Shown: positions 25,891-34,850, counted from the stretch's first letter. The stretch: 64,000 nt of DNA from Nocardia suismassiliense (GCF_900269665.1 NZ_LT985361.1:4430723-4494722); one strand, 5' to 3'. The notes: generated by a model not told the origin, from the sequence alone. Made by a program: numbers and translations.

Positions 25891-27276
25891 GTGAACGAGC
25901 TTCCGCATCCTCCTGGCAGACTTCCTGTGCTCGGTGACGTGCTGGCGATCAACCCTCGCAAGCCGGTGCAGTCGATGGCCAAGCTTTCGGAGCGGGTCGG
26001 CCCGGTCTACGAGTTGCGTTTCGGTCCGATGCGGATGGTGATCGTCAACAGCGCCGAGCTCGTTGCGGTGGTGCAATCGGAATCCCTGTGGGAGAAGGAG
26101 TTCGGGCCGCCGATCCGACGCCTGCGGAAGGTGGTGGTACCCACCGGGCTGATCGCCGCGTCCACCGAGGATCCGCAGTGGGGGGCCGCACACCGCGTAC
26201 TCATGCCGGGGTTTACTCGCGAGGCGATGCGCGTGTACCACCCGGTGATGGTGCAGGTAGTCGGCGAGCTGATACGCATGTGGGAACACAGCGGCGATCG
26301 CGTCGACGTAGCGGGCGAAATGAACTCCATGGCACTCGAAGTCATTGCCCGCGCGGGATTCGGGCACAGCTTCACGAAACTCGACGAGCCGTCGGCTGCG
26401 CAGAGTCTGCCGGTCGTGAAAGTGATGCTCGACGTCCTCCGATATGCCAGTCGACCGGTCTCGATCAAGCTACTGGATGCGACGATCGGTCGATTCGCTC
26501 TACAACGCCATCAGCGCGACGTCGCGGAGCTGCAGCGAATCGCAGATGGCATGATCGACGGCTACCGGCCTGCCGCGACCGAGGCTCCTAATCTGCTGCA
26601 GCGCATGATGGAAACGCCGGATCCAGAGACCGGGCAACGGCTGTCGCGGACCGTCGTGCGGGACCAGATAATCACCTTTCTGATCGCCGGACACGAAACG
26701 AGTGCGAACACATTGACTTTCGCTCTGCACGCGCTGGCAGACAGACCCGACATCGTCGAACGGGTGCGTCAGGAAGTCGACACCATCGCCGATGGTGACC
26801 CGGCGGCACTCACCTACGAGCAGGTGGCGAAGCTGCAGTATGTGCGACGAGTGGTCGATGAGACCCTGCGATTATGGCCAGTTGCAGGCGGGTACTTCCG
26901 GCGTCCCAAGCAGGACACACACCTGGGTGATTACCGCATCCGGCGCGGCGAATGGGTCTATGTGAATCTCCTCGGCGTCCATCGTGACCAGCGCGCGTGG
27001 GGATCCGATGCCGACCGGTTCGATCCGGATCGGTTCGCCCCGGATGCAACCTCGCGGCGCACGGCAGGGGCGTACAAGCCGTTCGGCATCGGATTGCGTT
27101 CCTGCATCGGGCGGCAGTTCGCGATCCATGAAATCGTGCTGACCCTGGCGCACGTGCTGTACGCGTTCGACCTGCAGCCGGATCCGAAGTACCAACTCGC
27201 CGTCGACGAGCTCGTGACGCTGAAGCCGGCTGGATTCAGGATGCGGTTGCGCTCCCGGAATCAGCGCGCCGACTGA
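25891..27276 (+). CDS. Cytochrome P450
   Basis: A 461-residue cytochrome P450 of the soluble bacterial type, with a proline-rich start (LPHPPGRLPVLGDV) reminiscent of CYP102/CYP51-like class enzymes. The oxygen-activating helix is LIAGHETSANTL, the ExxR motif is ETLRLWP and the haem loop is FGIGLRSCIG with the iron-ligand cysteine at 405. The substrate is unknown; the length and the AGHET motif suggest a fatty-acid or lipophilic substrate. The GTG at 25891, after GAAGGGA, is chosen over the long upstream open stretch, which contains the direct repeat. No ferredoxin gene is adjacent. It is the first gene of a block bracketed by direct repeats. Confidence 0.92.
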   Translation: MNELPHPPGRLPVLGDVLAINPRKPVQSMAKLSERVGPVYELRFGPMRMVIVNSAELVAVVQSESLWEKEFGPPIRRLRKVVVPTGLIAASTEDPQWGAAHRVLMPGFTREAMRVYHPVMVQVVGELIRMWEHSGDRVDVAGEMNSMALEVIARAGFGHSFTKLDEPSAAQSLPVVKVMLDVLRYASRPVSIKLLDATIGRFALQRHQRDVAELQRIADGMIDGYRPAATEAPNLLQRMMETPDPETGQRLSRTVVRDQIITFLIAGHETSANTLTFALHALADRPDIVERVRQEVDTIADGDPAALTYEQVAKLQYVRRVVDETLRLWPVAGGYFRRPKQDTHLGDYRIRRGEWVYVNLLGVHRDQRAWGSDADRFDPDRFAPDATSRRTAGAYKPFGIGLRSCIGRQFAIHEIVLTLAHVLYAFDLQPDPKYQLAVDELVTLKPAGFRMRLRSRNQRAD

Positions 27277-27534
27277 AACGGTGTGGGTCCCCTCGCCATC
27301 CGTGCACTGTCACTGTATCGGAGGTCGATTGTCGTATCTGCGAGCAATCTTCCCACTGATTAGTCGGAAACCGTTGCCGCACTGCCGATAATCTGGAACC
27401 CTGGCGGCCAAGTGCGTCGCCACCGAGCGCGCTGGCCGCGGCGGCACGGTTGCGAGAGAGTCCTTCCTCGGCTCGGCCCGCCGCAGTGCGTGTATTACGG
27501 TGCGGTAGGACATGTTTCGAGGGGGACAGTCACG

Positions 27535-28053
27535 GTGTCCGATGTGACAGGCCGGTTCGGGGATTTGCTGCGAGACATCGAGATACCCTATCCGTGGGAA
27601 CGCGACGCGTTTGTTTCTGCGGTTGGCCGACATCGGGGGCGGCCGATCGACCTCCAGCCGGTTGACGATCCCGCGGTACTGTCCGGCGTCGGATGCGGAA
27701 TAACCACCAGTGGCTTATGGATCAAGACGACGCACACCGACATCGTCTTGTACTTCGCCGACACCGAATGGCACGCCGATCACGTGATCTCCCACGAGAT
27801 AGGGCACATGCTGTTAGGGCACGACCGAGTCGGCGCGTCCGACGGCGTCGCTGCGGACCGAGTGCCGTTGCACGCACTCATGCCGTCACTGTCACCGGAG
27901 GCGATCAAAAGCGTCCTCGGCCGAAACGATTACAGCAGCGAACGAGAAACGGCCGCGGAGACTTTCGCGGATTTGCTGATGGTCGAGGCCACACTGCCTC
28001 GCCGGCGGCCATCCGTCGCGCGACGGATGCTCTTCCGGACCCGACACCGATGA
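27535..28053 (+). CDS. ImmA/IrrE-like metallopeptidase
   Basis: A 172-residue protein. The zinc-protease motif HEIGH is within HADHVISHEIGHMLLGHD, with the downstream acidic ligand region ERETAAETFADLLM, the arrangement of the ImmA/IrrE family. In known systems this protease cleaves a DNA-binding repressor, but here no XRE-type partner is encoded next to it. The GTG at 27535, preceded by GAGGGGGAC, is preferred to a longer arginine-rich extension. Its stop overlaps the start of the membrane gene (ATGA), so the two are translationally coupled. The 258 bp before it hold no gene and should contain the promoter. Confidence 0.82.
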   Translation: MSDVTGRFGDLLRDIEIPYPWERDAFVSAVGRHRGRPIDLQPVDDPAVLSGVGCGITTSGLWIKTTHTDIVLYFADTEWHADHVISHEIGHMLLGHDRVGASDGVAADRVPLHALMPSLSPEAIKSVLGRNDYSSERETAAETFADLLMVEATLPRRRPSVARRMLFRTRHR

Positions 28054-29285
28054 CGTCAGCGATACCGGGCATCATCCAGTGGACGACGTTCGTCTTCGTT
28101 GCCACCGTGATCGTCGGCCGCCACATCCTGGTCGACCAAACGCCGATGGACCACCTCGGCACCCGCGCACTGGTGTTCGGGCTCGTCTGCGACATGCTCC
28201 GCAACGACGCCGTCCAACATGTCATTGTCGGCGTCTGCTGGGTGTTCGACGATGCGTACGTCATCAATGTTGTCCGGCAGGCGTCTTTCGGTCCGCTGCT
28301 GCTGTCGATCATGTGCATCTACGGGATGGCCCGGTTCGCTTTTTCTCCCGATGACGACCTACCAACTGTGCGGCGCCGCCAGCGACGGTACGACGCCGTG
28401 GCTCTCGCCGCTACCGCTGTGATTCTCGCGGCAGGAACCCCCGCCCGTGCGCACAACATGCTGATCGACGAGTATCACGGCTGGGGAGCAGCCATCGTAT
28501 GGATCGCTTATTATTCAGTGCTCGCAGTGAGTTCCCTATCGATCATCAACATGATGATCGGGGAATTGCGCAGCGGCGACAACACCGGCCGCGAAATTGC
28601 TATCTACATTGTCGTCCTCGGCTACTTCGGTTACCTGACCATAGAGTCGATCTATGTGCCGGTCGATACAGTGATCTCGGTGCTCGCCGACTCCGCTGCG
28701 CGTGACCCGTCGATGCAGTTCAAAGCGCTCACCGCGTTCGTGGCACTCATTGCTGGTACCGCTATTCTCACCGTCCCCCTTATCGGAGCCGTTCTTGTCC
28801 GCATCGGATGGGATCGACCGGGACGGTACTGTCGGCGCATTCGACCCCTATGGCGCGATCTGACCGACGCCTATCCCGAAGTCGTCCTGGAACGCCCGGC
28901 AACCGGTACGTCGGTCGACTCGATCAGCCAACTCCACCGCATGACGATGGAGATCCGGGACTGTCTCGTCCGCCTGAACCGCTACGCACCGGAAGGTCGA
29001 GCTGTCGGATCCGGACGTGACCAATTGTGCGGCTACGCGCATCGAATCTCCGCGGCAGTAGTAGCGAAACAGCGCGGGCAACTGCCACCACCACCGGCAC
29101 CCGGCCGCGCTGAGCAGGCCGCACACACCACACAGCGACGCGACCTCGAAGCCGAGCTGAATCAGCTCGTCGAGCTCTCTCGCATATGGCGACGAGTCCA
29201 CCAGCCGTGCCGCCGACCCGGACTTTTCGCGAAGCGTCACCGGCCAGGTGTGGACGGGCTCGGTGGAGCGGAGCCGGCACTGTAG
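28050..29285 (+). CDS. MAB_1171c-like multi-spanning membrane protein
   Basis: A 411-residue protein. The first ~255 residues hold about seven hydrophobic segments, for example WTTFVFVATVIVGRHILV, AAIVWIAYYSVLAVSSLSII and FVALIAGTAILTVPLIGAVL. A cytoplasmic helical tail follows with WRDLTDAYPEVVLE, which is typical of the 'MAB_1171c family putative transporter' group, and then DSISQLHRMTMEIRDCLVRL. In actinobacteria this family recurs next to ImmA/IrrE-like proteases and XRE regulators, often beside a biosynthetic or modifying enzyme. Transport has not been shown for the family, to my knowledge. It overlaps the protease gene by 4 bp. The C-terminus is unusually basic and unstructured. Confidence 0.78.
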   Translation: MTSAIPGIIQWTTFVFVATVIVGRHILVDQTPMDHLGTRALVFGLVCDMLRNDAVQHVIVGVCWVFDDAYVINVVRQASFGPLLLSIMCIYGMARFAFSPDDDLPTVRRRQRRYDAVALAATAVILAAGTPARAHNMLIDEYHGWGAAIVWIAYYSVLAVSSLSIINMMIGELRSGDNTGREIAIYIVVLGYFGYLTIESIYVPVDTVISVLADSAARDPSMQFKALTAFVALIAGTAILTVPLIGAVLVRIGWDRPGRYCRRIRPLWRDLTDAYPEVVLERPATGTSVDSISQLHRMTMEIRDCLVRLNRYAPEGRAVGSGRDQLCGYAHRISAAVVAKQRGQLPPPPAPGRAEQAAHTTQRRDLEAELNQLVELSRIWRRVHQPCRRPGLFAKRHRPGVDGLGGAEPAL

Positions 29286-29346
29286 TGCCGCGCTGGCGGC
29301 CCGCTGCGCCTAGCCGAATTGTAGGCAATTCCGACCCGGTCGATAC

Positions 29347-29409
29347 CCTCTTCCATTACTGGAGACAACCTCGAATAACGGTCCGTCACGCTCAAACGGT
29401 CACCGGCCA
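29347..29409. repeat. Direct repeat, right copy, flanking the P450 block
   Basis: The counterpart of 25618-25680; the same orientation, with CCTCTTCCATT at the left end and the identical run CTCGAATAACGGTCCGTCAC. The two copies enclose 3.7 kb with three genes. No transposase or integrase gene lies between them. Confidence 0.85.
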
Positions 29410-29468
29410 GGCCCAGCGCAGCAGAGATGACAGGAGAGTCGCTGGTGGCGATCTCTACGGCTCGGATG

Positions 29469-31754
29469 TTATGGGCGGGTAGGAGGTGGGTCCAGGACCG
29501 TCAGCGGTGGTAGGTTGGCGCCGTAGGGTTCGATTTGCACCAGTGCGTAGTGGCCGGTGCAACCTTGACTCAGGGAGGAGGAGGGGCGGTCGGCGGTGAG
29601 CACGTTCGGGTTTCCGTGTCGGCAGAAGCTCGGGTCTGCGGGATCGGGGTCGTACCAGGCGCCCGTGGACAGCTGGGCGACCCCGGCGCATACCGCGTCG
29701 TCGATGACCAGGCCCGCCAGGCAGCTGCCGCGGTCGTTGAAGATCCGGACGATCTGGCCCTCGTGCAATCCGCGGGCCGTCGCGTCGTCGGGATGTAGCC
29801 GAACCGGTTCGCGCCCAGCGATTTTCGCGGCTCGGCTGTAGGCGCCGATGTCGAGTTGGCTGTGCAGTTTGGTTTTGGGTTGATTGGCGATCAGATGCAG
29901 CGGAAAGCGTTGCACGGCAGGGTCATCCGGCCATTCCCGCGGTGGTAGCCAGACCGGATGGCCGGGACAGTCGGGATACCCGTAGGCGGCGATGGTGTCG
30001 GAGTAGATTTCGATGCGGCCGGTCGGGGTGGTCAGCGGGTGAACGTCGGGGTCGGCGCGAAAGTCGGCGAACAGCACCTGCGCTGGTTCGACCACCGGCA
30101 GTTCGAGTCCGTCTCCGGCCCAGAATTCGTCGTAGCTGGGCACGACGAAGCCGGGTGTGGAGTGCTCGGCGCGCCACTGTTCGTACAGGTGGCGCAGCCA
30201 TTCGCCGGAGGTGCGGCCCTCGGTGTATGCCTGTGCCACGCCGAGGCGTTCGGCCAAGTCGGCGAAGATGGTGTAATCGTCGCGGGCCTGCCCGGCCGGT
30301 TCGGTCAGTGCGGGCATGGCGAAGAACATCCGGTCATTGGTCCCGGCGCCGTAGTCGTCGCGCTCGATGCTCATCGTGGCCGGCAGCACGATGTCGGCGT
30401 AGCGGGCGGTGGCGGTCCAGAACGGGTCATGCACCACGACCGTGTCCGGGTGGTCGAACGCGCGGCGTAGCCGGGCGAGGTCTTGGTGATGATGGAACGG
30501 GTTACCCCCGCACCAGTAGACCAGCCGAATATCGGGAAAGGTCAGCCGCTGCCCGTTGTAGTCGTATTCCGCCCCGGGCGTGAGCAGCATATCGGCGATC
30601 CGGGCGACCGGAATATAAGTGCTGACCCTGTTGGTGCCCTGGGCAACCCGTGGCACCTCGAGCTGTCGCGTCGGCTCGCCTACCGTGGCTGAGCAACCGT
30701 ACCCATGACCGAAACCTCCTCCGGGCAAACCGATCTGGCCCAGCATGGCCGCCAGCACCACGCCCAGCCACACGGGTTGTTCACCGTATTCGGCGCGCTG
30801 CAACGACCAGCTGACGGTGACGAGCGTGCGGGCGCCGGCCATGTCGCGGGCGAGGCCGCGGATGCGGGCGGCGGGCACGCCGGTGATCGATTCGGCCCAC
30901 GCCGGATCCTTGACCACACCGTCGCTCGCACCACGCATATACGCCGCGAACCGATCGAACCCCACTGTGTAGCGATCCAGAAACGCGTTGTCCGCCAAGC
31001 CTTCCGCGTCCAGCACCTGCGCCAGCGCCAGCATCAGCGCCGCGTCGCTGCCGGGCCGCGCGGCGAGCCATTCGGCTTGCGCCTCGGTCGGCATGTCATC
31101 GCGTAGCGGACTGATCGAGACGAACCGGCAGCCACGCGCCTGTGCCGTGGCAATCCACTCGCGGCGGTGATGCCGTGACGCCCCGCCCGGTGCTACCGCC
31201 TGGTTCTTGGGCGACAGTCCGCCGAAGGCGACGACCAACTCGGTGTGCTCGGCGATGACGGACTTGGCGGTGAAATGCGAATACAGCCAGTTCATGTCGC
31301 CGAGGACGTAGGGCATCAGTACCTTGCACGTACCCATACTGTAATCGTTGACGCTGTGCACGAATCCGCCGAGACAATTCAGGAAACGGTGCAGCTGGCT
31401 CAGCGCATGATGAAACCGCCCCGCACTGGCCCACCCGTAGGAGCCGCCGTACACCGACTCGGCACCGAAAGTTCGATACACCCGCCGCAATTCTCCGGCC
31501 ATCAGATCCAGTGCCGTCTCCCATGTCACCGGCACGAACGGATCCTCACCGCGCCCAGGGGCCCCCGGGCCATGATCCAACCACCCCGCGCGCACGTGCG
31601 GCTGCGCGATCCGCGTTGGATGATGTTGTGCGGAAGCGATATTGCCGATCAGTGGCGTCGGTTCCGGATCACCGCGCCACGCCCGGACCTCGGTCAATCG
31701 CTGCCCGTCGCTGACAGCCTCGAACGCCCCCCAATGCGTCAAATGGGTTGTCAT
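29469..31754 (-). CDS. bisC: Molybdopterin oxidoreductase, BisC/DMSO-reductase type
   Basis: A 761-residue single-subunit enzyme of the DMSO reductase family, without an N-terminal [4Fe-4S] cysteine motif. The candidate molybdenum ligand is S110 in GGSYGWASAGRFHH, as in DMSO/TMAO and biotin-sulfoxide reductases. Pterin-binding stretches include NDYSMGTCKVLMPYVLG, ARPGSDAALMLALAQVLDAE and the C-terminal domain with QPKTKLHSQLDIGAYSRAAK. There is no twin-arginine signal, so it is cytoplasmic. It probably reduces an S- or N-oxide such as biotin or methionine sulfoxide. No maturation or membrane-anchor genes are adjacent. Confidence 0.9.
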   Translation of the reverse strand: MTTHLTHWGAFEAVSDGQRLTEVRAWRGDPEPTPLIGNIASAQHHPTRIAQPHVRAGWLDHGPGAPGRGEDPFVPVTWETALDLMAGELRRVYRTFGAESVYGGSYGWASAGRFHHALSQLHRFLNCLGGFVHSVNDYSMGTCKVLMPYVLGDMNWLYSHFTAKSVIAEHTELVVAFGGLSPKNQAVAPGGASRHHRREWIATAQARGCRFVSISPLRDDMPTEAQAEWLAARPGSDAALMLALAQVLDAEGLADNAFLDRYTVGFDRFAAYMRGASDGVVKDPAWAESITGVPAARIRGLARDMAGARTLVTVSWSLQRAEYGEQPVWLGVVLAAMLGQIGLPGGGFGHGYGCSATVGEPTRQLEVPRVAQGTNRVSTYIPVARIADMLLTPGAEYDYNGQRLTFPDIRLVYWCGGNPFHHHQDLARLRRAFDHPDTVVVHDPFWTATARYADIVLPATMSIERDDYGAGTNDRMFFAMPALTEPAGQARDDYTIFADLAERLGVAQAYTEGRTSGEWLRHLYEQWRAEHSTPGFVVPSYDEFWAGDGLELPVVEPAQVLFADFRADPDVHPLTTPTGRIEIYSDTIAAYGYPDCPGHPVWLPPREWPDDPAVQRFPLHLIANQPKTKLHSQLDIGAYSRAAKIAGREPVRLHPDDATARGLHEGQIVRIFNDRGSCLAGLVIDDAVCAGVAQLSTGAWYDPDPADPSFCRHGNPNVLTADRPSSSLSQGCTGHYALVQIEPYGANLPPLTVLDPPPTRP

Positions 31755-31802
31755 CGTTCGACACTAACAGAACAGCAAATAGTCAGCGATAAGAGTGCGT
31801 TT

Positions 31803-31982
31803 TTACGAAATGATCGCCTCCGCATCGATCTCGATAAGTACCCGCGGGTCGAAAAGCCGGACGACCTGAACAATCGTTGCAGCGGGCATTGTATCGCCGA
31901 ACGCCTCGCGATGGACCTCGCTTACCTGCTCCCACTGAGACAGGTCGGTCATGAAGACCCGCGTGCGTACGACGTCGGACAT
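31803..31982 (-). pseudogene. RidA-family fragment (C-terminal half only)
   Basis: A 59-codon frame starting MSDVVRTRVFMTDLSQWEQ and ending DPRVLIEIDAEAIIS. This is the C-terminal half of a RidA/YjgF reactive-imine deaminase: the RTRVFMTDLSQWEQVSEVHR helix, the PAATIVQVVRL strand with its usual arginine-binding context, and the VLIEIDAEAI strand. The N-terminal half is missing, and an in-frame TGA lies just upstream of the first ATG. It is a decayed gene or a deletion product, not a working trimer-forming enzyme. Confidence 0.7.
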
Positions 31983-32071
31983 ACTGGGTCATTTGTCCGG
32001 CCTCTCTACCTCATCAGGTCGCCCGCCACGCGGGCCTGTCAGAATTCGTCCGGATTTCGAGGAAGATCGAC

Positions 32072-32374
32072 TCATACTGCGGGCGGCCCGTTCGCGATGC
32101 GACCCAGCACGTAGGGCAGGCGGTCGATCCCGGCGTCGAGCGGTCCGGCTTCCTGCCACCACGTGGCACCGGCGTCGGCCAGTGGGCCGAGCAGATCGCT
32201 CGCCGCGGCCGGATCGGTGGGGGTCGTGGAACAACTCGGCACTCGAGTCCGCTCCACCGACCCTCGACCATTAGTGCTGGTCGTGACAAATACCCGAACT
32301 CGCCAGGGGGCCAGCCGATGATGTCGGGAGTTGGCGATGGCGCGGGAAGAGCCCAGCGCCACCAGCTTTCGCAC
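32072..32374 (-). pseudogene. Luciferase-like (LLM) flavin monooxygenase, C-terminal remnant
   Basis: The last ~45 codons read SDLLGPLADAGATWWQEAG... RLPYVLGRIANGPP. This matches the C-terminal signature of LLM-class flavin-dependent oxidoreductases (AGATWWxE ... IxxGPP). The upstream part of the frame is not recognisable, so only the tail survives. I see no start signal. Confidence 0.5.
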
Positions 32375-32657
32375 TCAACTCGGCACTGTCGGATGTATTG
32401 AGCCGCAACGGCTCTGGCGCACCAACGGCTTCCACGTGACGGCTTCGCTCGGCGCGCACAGCGCCAATACAGCGCGTTCCGGCGGATGTCGGCCGTCGCC
32501 CTGCCGGCGACGTGGTGGCTCCGGCAACGGATGATTGCCACACATATCGGGTGGGGGTCTCGCGCTACACCTGCGGGGCTGGAATTGCCCACAGTAGGCG
32601 GCATGCGGGGGTAGGTGGTCGCTTCCATGAGCCACGCATCGCACGGGCGGCGGAGGT

Positions 32658-33581
32658 CTACGTCTGTGTTGTGCTACGGCTGCAGATATCGGCCAAGGCT
32701 TTGTAGGCGTGTTTGGGCACGAGAGTGTTGTCGGGCAGGACCTTGCGGACGCCGAAGGAGGCGAGGTCGGTGTCGAATTGCGGGTTGGGATGGTGTGGGA
32801 GGTGGTAGCTGGCGAAGGTGTGCCAGAACGCGGTATCCACCCGCTCGGCCTCGAAGAAGGCGAACAGTTCGCCCATATAGCGGACCGGTTCGTCTTCGTC
32901 GCGGGTGTATCCGTCTTGGATGCGGGGTGGTTCGGTGTCGTAATCGATGATGTCCCAGCCCATTCCGCCACGTTGCGCGGCACCTCGGTAGGTGCAGCAG
33001 CCGACCTCGGTTACGGCGATCGGCTTGCCCAACCGCTGTAAGGCTGCCAGACCCTCGCGGTAGGCGGGGTGGCTGGGATCGCCGTAGGCGTCGATTCCGA
33101 TGATGTCGAAAGGCGTCCAGTCGATGTCTTCCCAGGTGCCGGCGGCATAGGTGAGCTTGCCGCGGAAGCGTTTTCGGACCGTGGCCGTTGCGTCGGCCAG
33201 GGCGGTGTTGATCTGGGCGTTGGCTTCGGCCATGCTCGCCAGCATCGTGAGGTCGTTGCTGTTGAAGGTCTCGATCCTGGCCAGGGTGTCGGGGCCGGGT
33301 AGGAAGCCGCTGCCGAACAGGCTCAGTTCGCATCCGGCGACGAATACCTGGGCGCCTACCGCTTCGGCGCGCTCGGCGCAGTCTGCGAAGTACAGCGAGA
33401 GCTGCTCGGGGGTCAGTTCGCAGGGGAATGGTGAGAACCAGACCTCCAGCCCGGCATCGGCGGCGTGCTGGGCTGCGGCGGTCAGGCGTTCGGGGTCGTC
33501 GCCGGTGATGCGCACCGCATCACAACGGAGTTCCTCGGCGATGACGCGCAGTTCCGCCCGCGCCGCCTCTGGGTCGAACAA
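32658..33581 (-). CDS. TIM-barrel glycosidase-like protein of unknown function, damaged 5' end
   Basis: A 307-residue frame from a TTG. Its alternating strands and helices fit a glycoside-hydrolase-type TIM barrel: LRCDAVRITGDDPERL, GLEVWFSPFPCELTP, DWTPFDIIGIDAYGDP, GKPIAVTEVGCCTYRG with a possible catalytic glutamate, and VDTAFWHTFASYHLPHHPNP. The substrate is unknown. The open frame and plausible homologous sequence (SGRRGITYDTGCTPSGRST) continue upstream to about 33644 without an ATG or GTG. The true start therefore appears to have been lost where this gene abuts the truncated regulator on the other strand. It may be a recent pseudogene or start at an unusual codon. Confidence 0.55.
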   Translation of the reverse strand: MFDPEAARAELRVIAEELRCDAVRITGDDPERLTAAAQHAADAGLEVWFSPFPCELTPEQLSLYFADCAERAEAVGAQVFVAGCELSLFGSGFLPGPDTLARIETFNSNDLTMLASMAEANAQINTALADATATVRKRFRGKLTYAAGTWEDIDWTPFDIIGIDAYGDPSHPAYREGLAALQRLGKPIAVTEVGCCTYRGAAQRGGMGWDIIDYDTEPPRIQDGYTRDEDEPVRYMGELFAFFEAERVDTAFWHTFASYHLPHHPNPQFDTDLASFGVRKVLPDNTLVPKHAYKALADICSRSTTQT

Positions 33582-33628
33582 CGGCCGTGTGCTTCGCCCG
33601 CTGGGGGTGCAGCCGGTGTCGTAGGTGA

Positions 33629-34123
33629 TGCCGCGGCGACCAGATAGCCCGTGGTGTGGCGCAAAGTCTGGATCATGCCGAAATCGCCCGCCGTCTCGGC
33701 CGTTCCACCTCGACGATCAGCCGCGAGATCGCGCGCAATGGCGGCCCGGGTCGCTACCGCGCGGACGTGGCGCAGCTCGCCGCGGCCCATCGTGCCCGGC
33801 GCAAACCACGCCCGGCCGGGGCGGCACCGATCAACGAGAGCGCCGGCCCTGCACCCGAAGTCGCGGCCGCGATCGCCCGCGAGCTCACCGCAGCCCTCGT
33901 CGCGACCGGTGTGCCGCGTACCGCGGCGGGCGTCATGGCCTGCTTGTACACCTCCGAGACCGGCAGCCGCACCGCCGCCGAACTCGCCGCTCAGCTCCAG
34001 GTCAGTGCGGCCACCATCTCCCACGCGGTCGGACTGCTGGAAGAACAGGGCATGCTCCTGCGTGGCAGCGATGAAAACACCAGGCGCCAAAGGGGTGTAA
34101 CTTTGCTACATAGCATAGAATAG
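33629..34123 (+). pseudogene. Truncated GbsR/MarR-type regulator with IS30-like HTH
   Basis: The frame is open from 33629, reading CRGDQIARGVAQSLDHAEIA, then RRLGRSTSTISREIARNGGP. This is the IS30-like HTH that begins a common actinobacterial regulator family whose second half is GbsR/MarR-like (RTAAELAAQLQVSAATISHA, then VGLLEEQGMLLR). The N-terminal ~15 residues and a start codon are missing unless the GTG at 33656 is used, which would cut into the first helix. The C-terminus stops about 60 residues early, replaced by the promoter of the following TetR gene. It is therefore damaged at both ends. It is not a transposase despite the HTH resemblance. Confidence 0.65.
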
Positions 34124-34124
34124 C
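34105..34124. promoter_or_regulatory. 20-bp TetR operator in the regulator's own promoter
   Basis: GCTAC-10-ATAGC (34105-34124), a 20-bp inverted repeat ending 3 bp before the GTG of the TetR gene. The same 20-bp layout, GCTAT-10-ATAGC, occurs at 36837-36856 upstream of the SDR-ADH pair, and TAGCGCTG is next to both. This fits autoregulation plus control of the divergent target. Confidence 0.65.
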
Positions 34125-34127
34125 GCT

Positions 34128-34850
34128 GTGACAGAAGTAGTGGTTTCCACGAAGGCCAAGCTGTTGGAGGCCGCCGCCCGGCTGCTCGCCGAGTCCAATG
34201 GAGCGCCGATCACTACGCGGGCCATCTGTGACCTGGCGGCGGTGCAGGCGCCGACGTTATATCACCATTTCGGCGACAAACAGGGGTTGCTCGATGCGGT
34301 CGTCGCTTACGGTTTCGAGCGGTATCTGCGGGTGAAGCGCGCGCACGCGCCGTCGGAGGATCCGATCGAGGACATCCGGTCGGGGTGGGATGACCATGTC
34401 GAGTTCGCGCTGGCGAACCCGTCGTTCTATGCGGTGATGTACGGGCAGGTCACGCCGGGTAAGCGCCCGGCGGCCGCGGCCGATGCGGAGGGGCTGCTCC
34501 GGTCGCTGTTGACACGGGCGGCGGGACGCGGCCGGCTGGCGGTGGCTCCGGAGGCGGCCGCGCCGTTGATCCTCGCCGCGAATGTCGGTGTGGCACTTGC
34601 CTTGATCGCCACTCCACCCGACGATCGGGACGTCACGGTGTCCGATCGTGCGCGCGATGCGATCCTGGCATATGTGGTCCGGGCCGATGCGTCGTCCGGA
34701 GCCGAGCTCGCCGACGGCGGTGGTACGGAGAATCCTGTCGCGGTGTCCGCGATCGCGTTGCATGCCGCGCTCAGTGCCGGCGAGCCTACCGTTCTCGAAC
34801 CGAATGAGGTTGCGCTGCTCCGAGATTGGTTGCGTCGCCTGTCCGGGTGA
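34128..34850 (+). CDS. TetR-family transcriptional regulator
   Basis: A 240-residue TetR regulator with the HTH at residues about 8-55 (KAKLLEAAARLLAESNGAPI, then TTRAICDLAAVQAPTLYHHF). Its C-terminal ligand domain (EDIRSGWDDHVEFALANPSF, then YAVMYGQVTPG) belongs to the TetR_C_13-like group. The GTG at 34128 has no ribosome site; a GTG at 34140, giving VVSTKAKLL, follows AGAAG and is an alternative. A leaderless start at or near 34128 would also be compatible. It converges on the ADH gene, and a shared 20-bp operator suggests it represses itself and the SDR-ADH operon. Confidence 0.87.
   Translation: MTEVVVSTKAKLLEAAARLLAESNGAPITTRAICDLAAVQAPTLYHHFGDKQGLLDAVVAYGFERYLRVKRAHAPSEDPIEDIRSGWDDHVEFALANPSFYAVMYGQVTPGKRPAAAADAEGLLRSLLTRAAGRGRLAVAPEAAAPLILAANVGVALALIATPPDDRDVTVSDRARDAILAYVVRADASSGAELADGGGTENPVAVSAIALHAALSAGEPTVLEPNEVALLRDWLRRLSG

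Larger units (their letters stand above)
31755..32657. other. Gene scar of about 0.9 kb with remnants
   Basis: No intact gene is recognisable. The stretch contains a RidA C-terminal fragment (31803-31982) and a luciferase-like monooxygenase C-terminal fragment (32072-32374), both on the minus strand. From 32375 to 32657 I see no recognisable coding similarity in any frame. Confidence 0.6.

Noticed and set aside
33656..33780. IS30-type transposase fragment
   Set aside because: The HTH resembles IS30, but the same protein continues into a GbsR/MarR-like domain, which is a known actinobacterial regulator arrangement.
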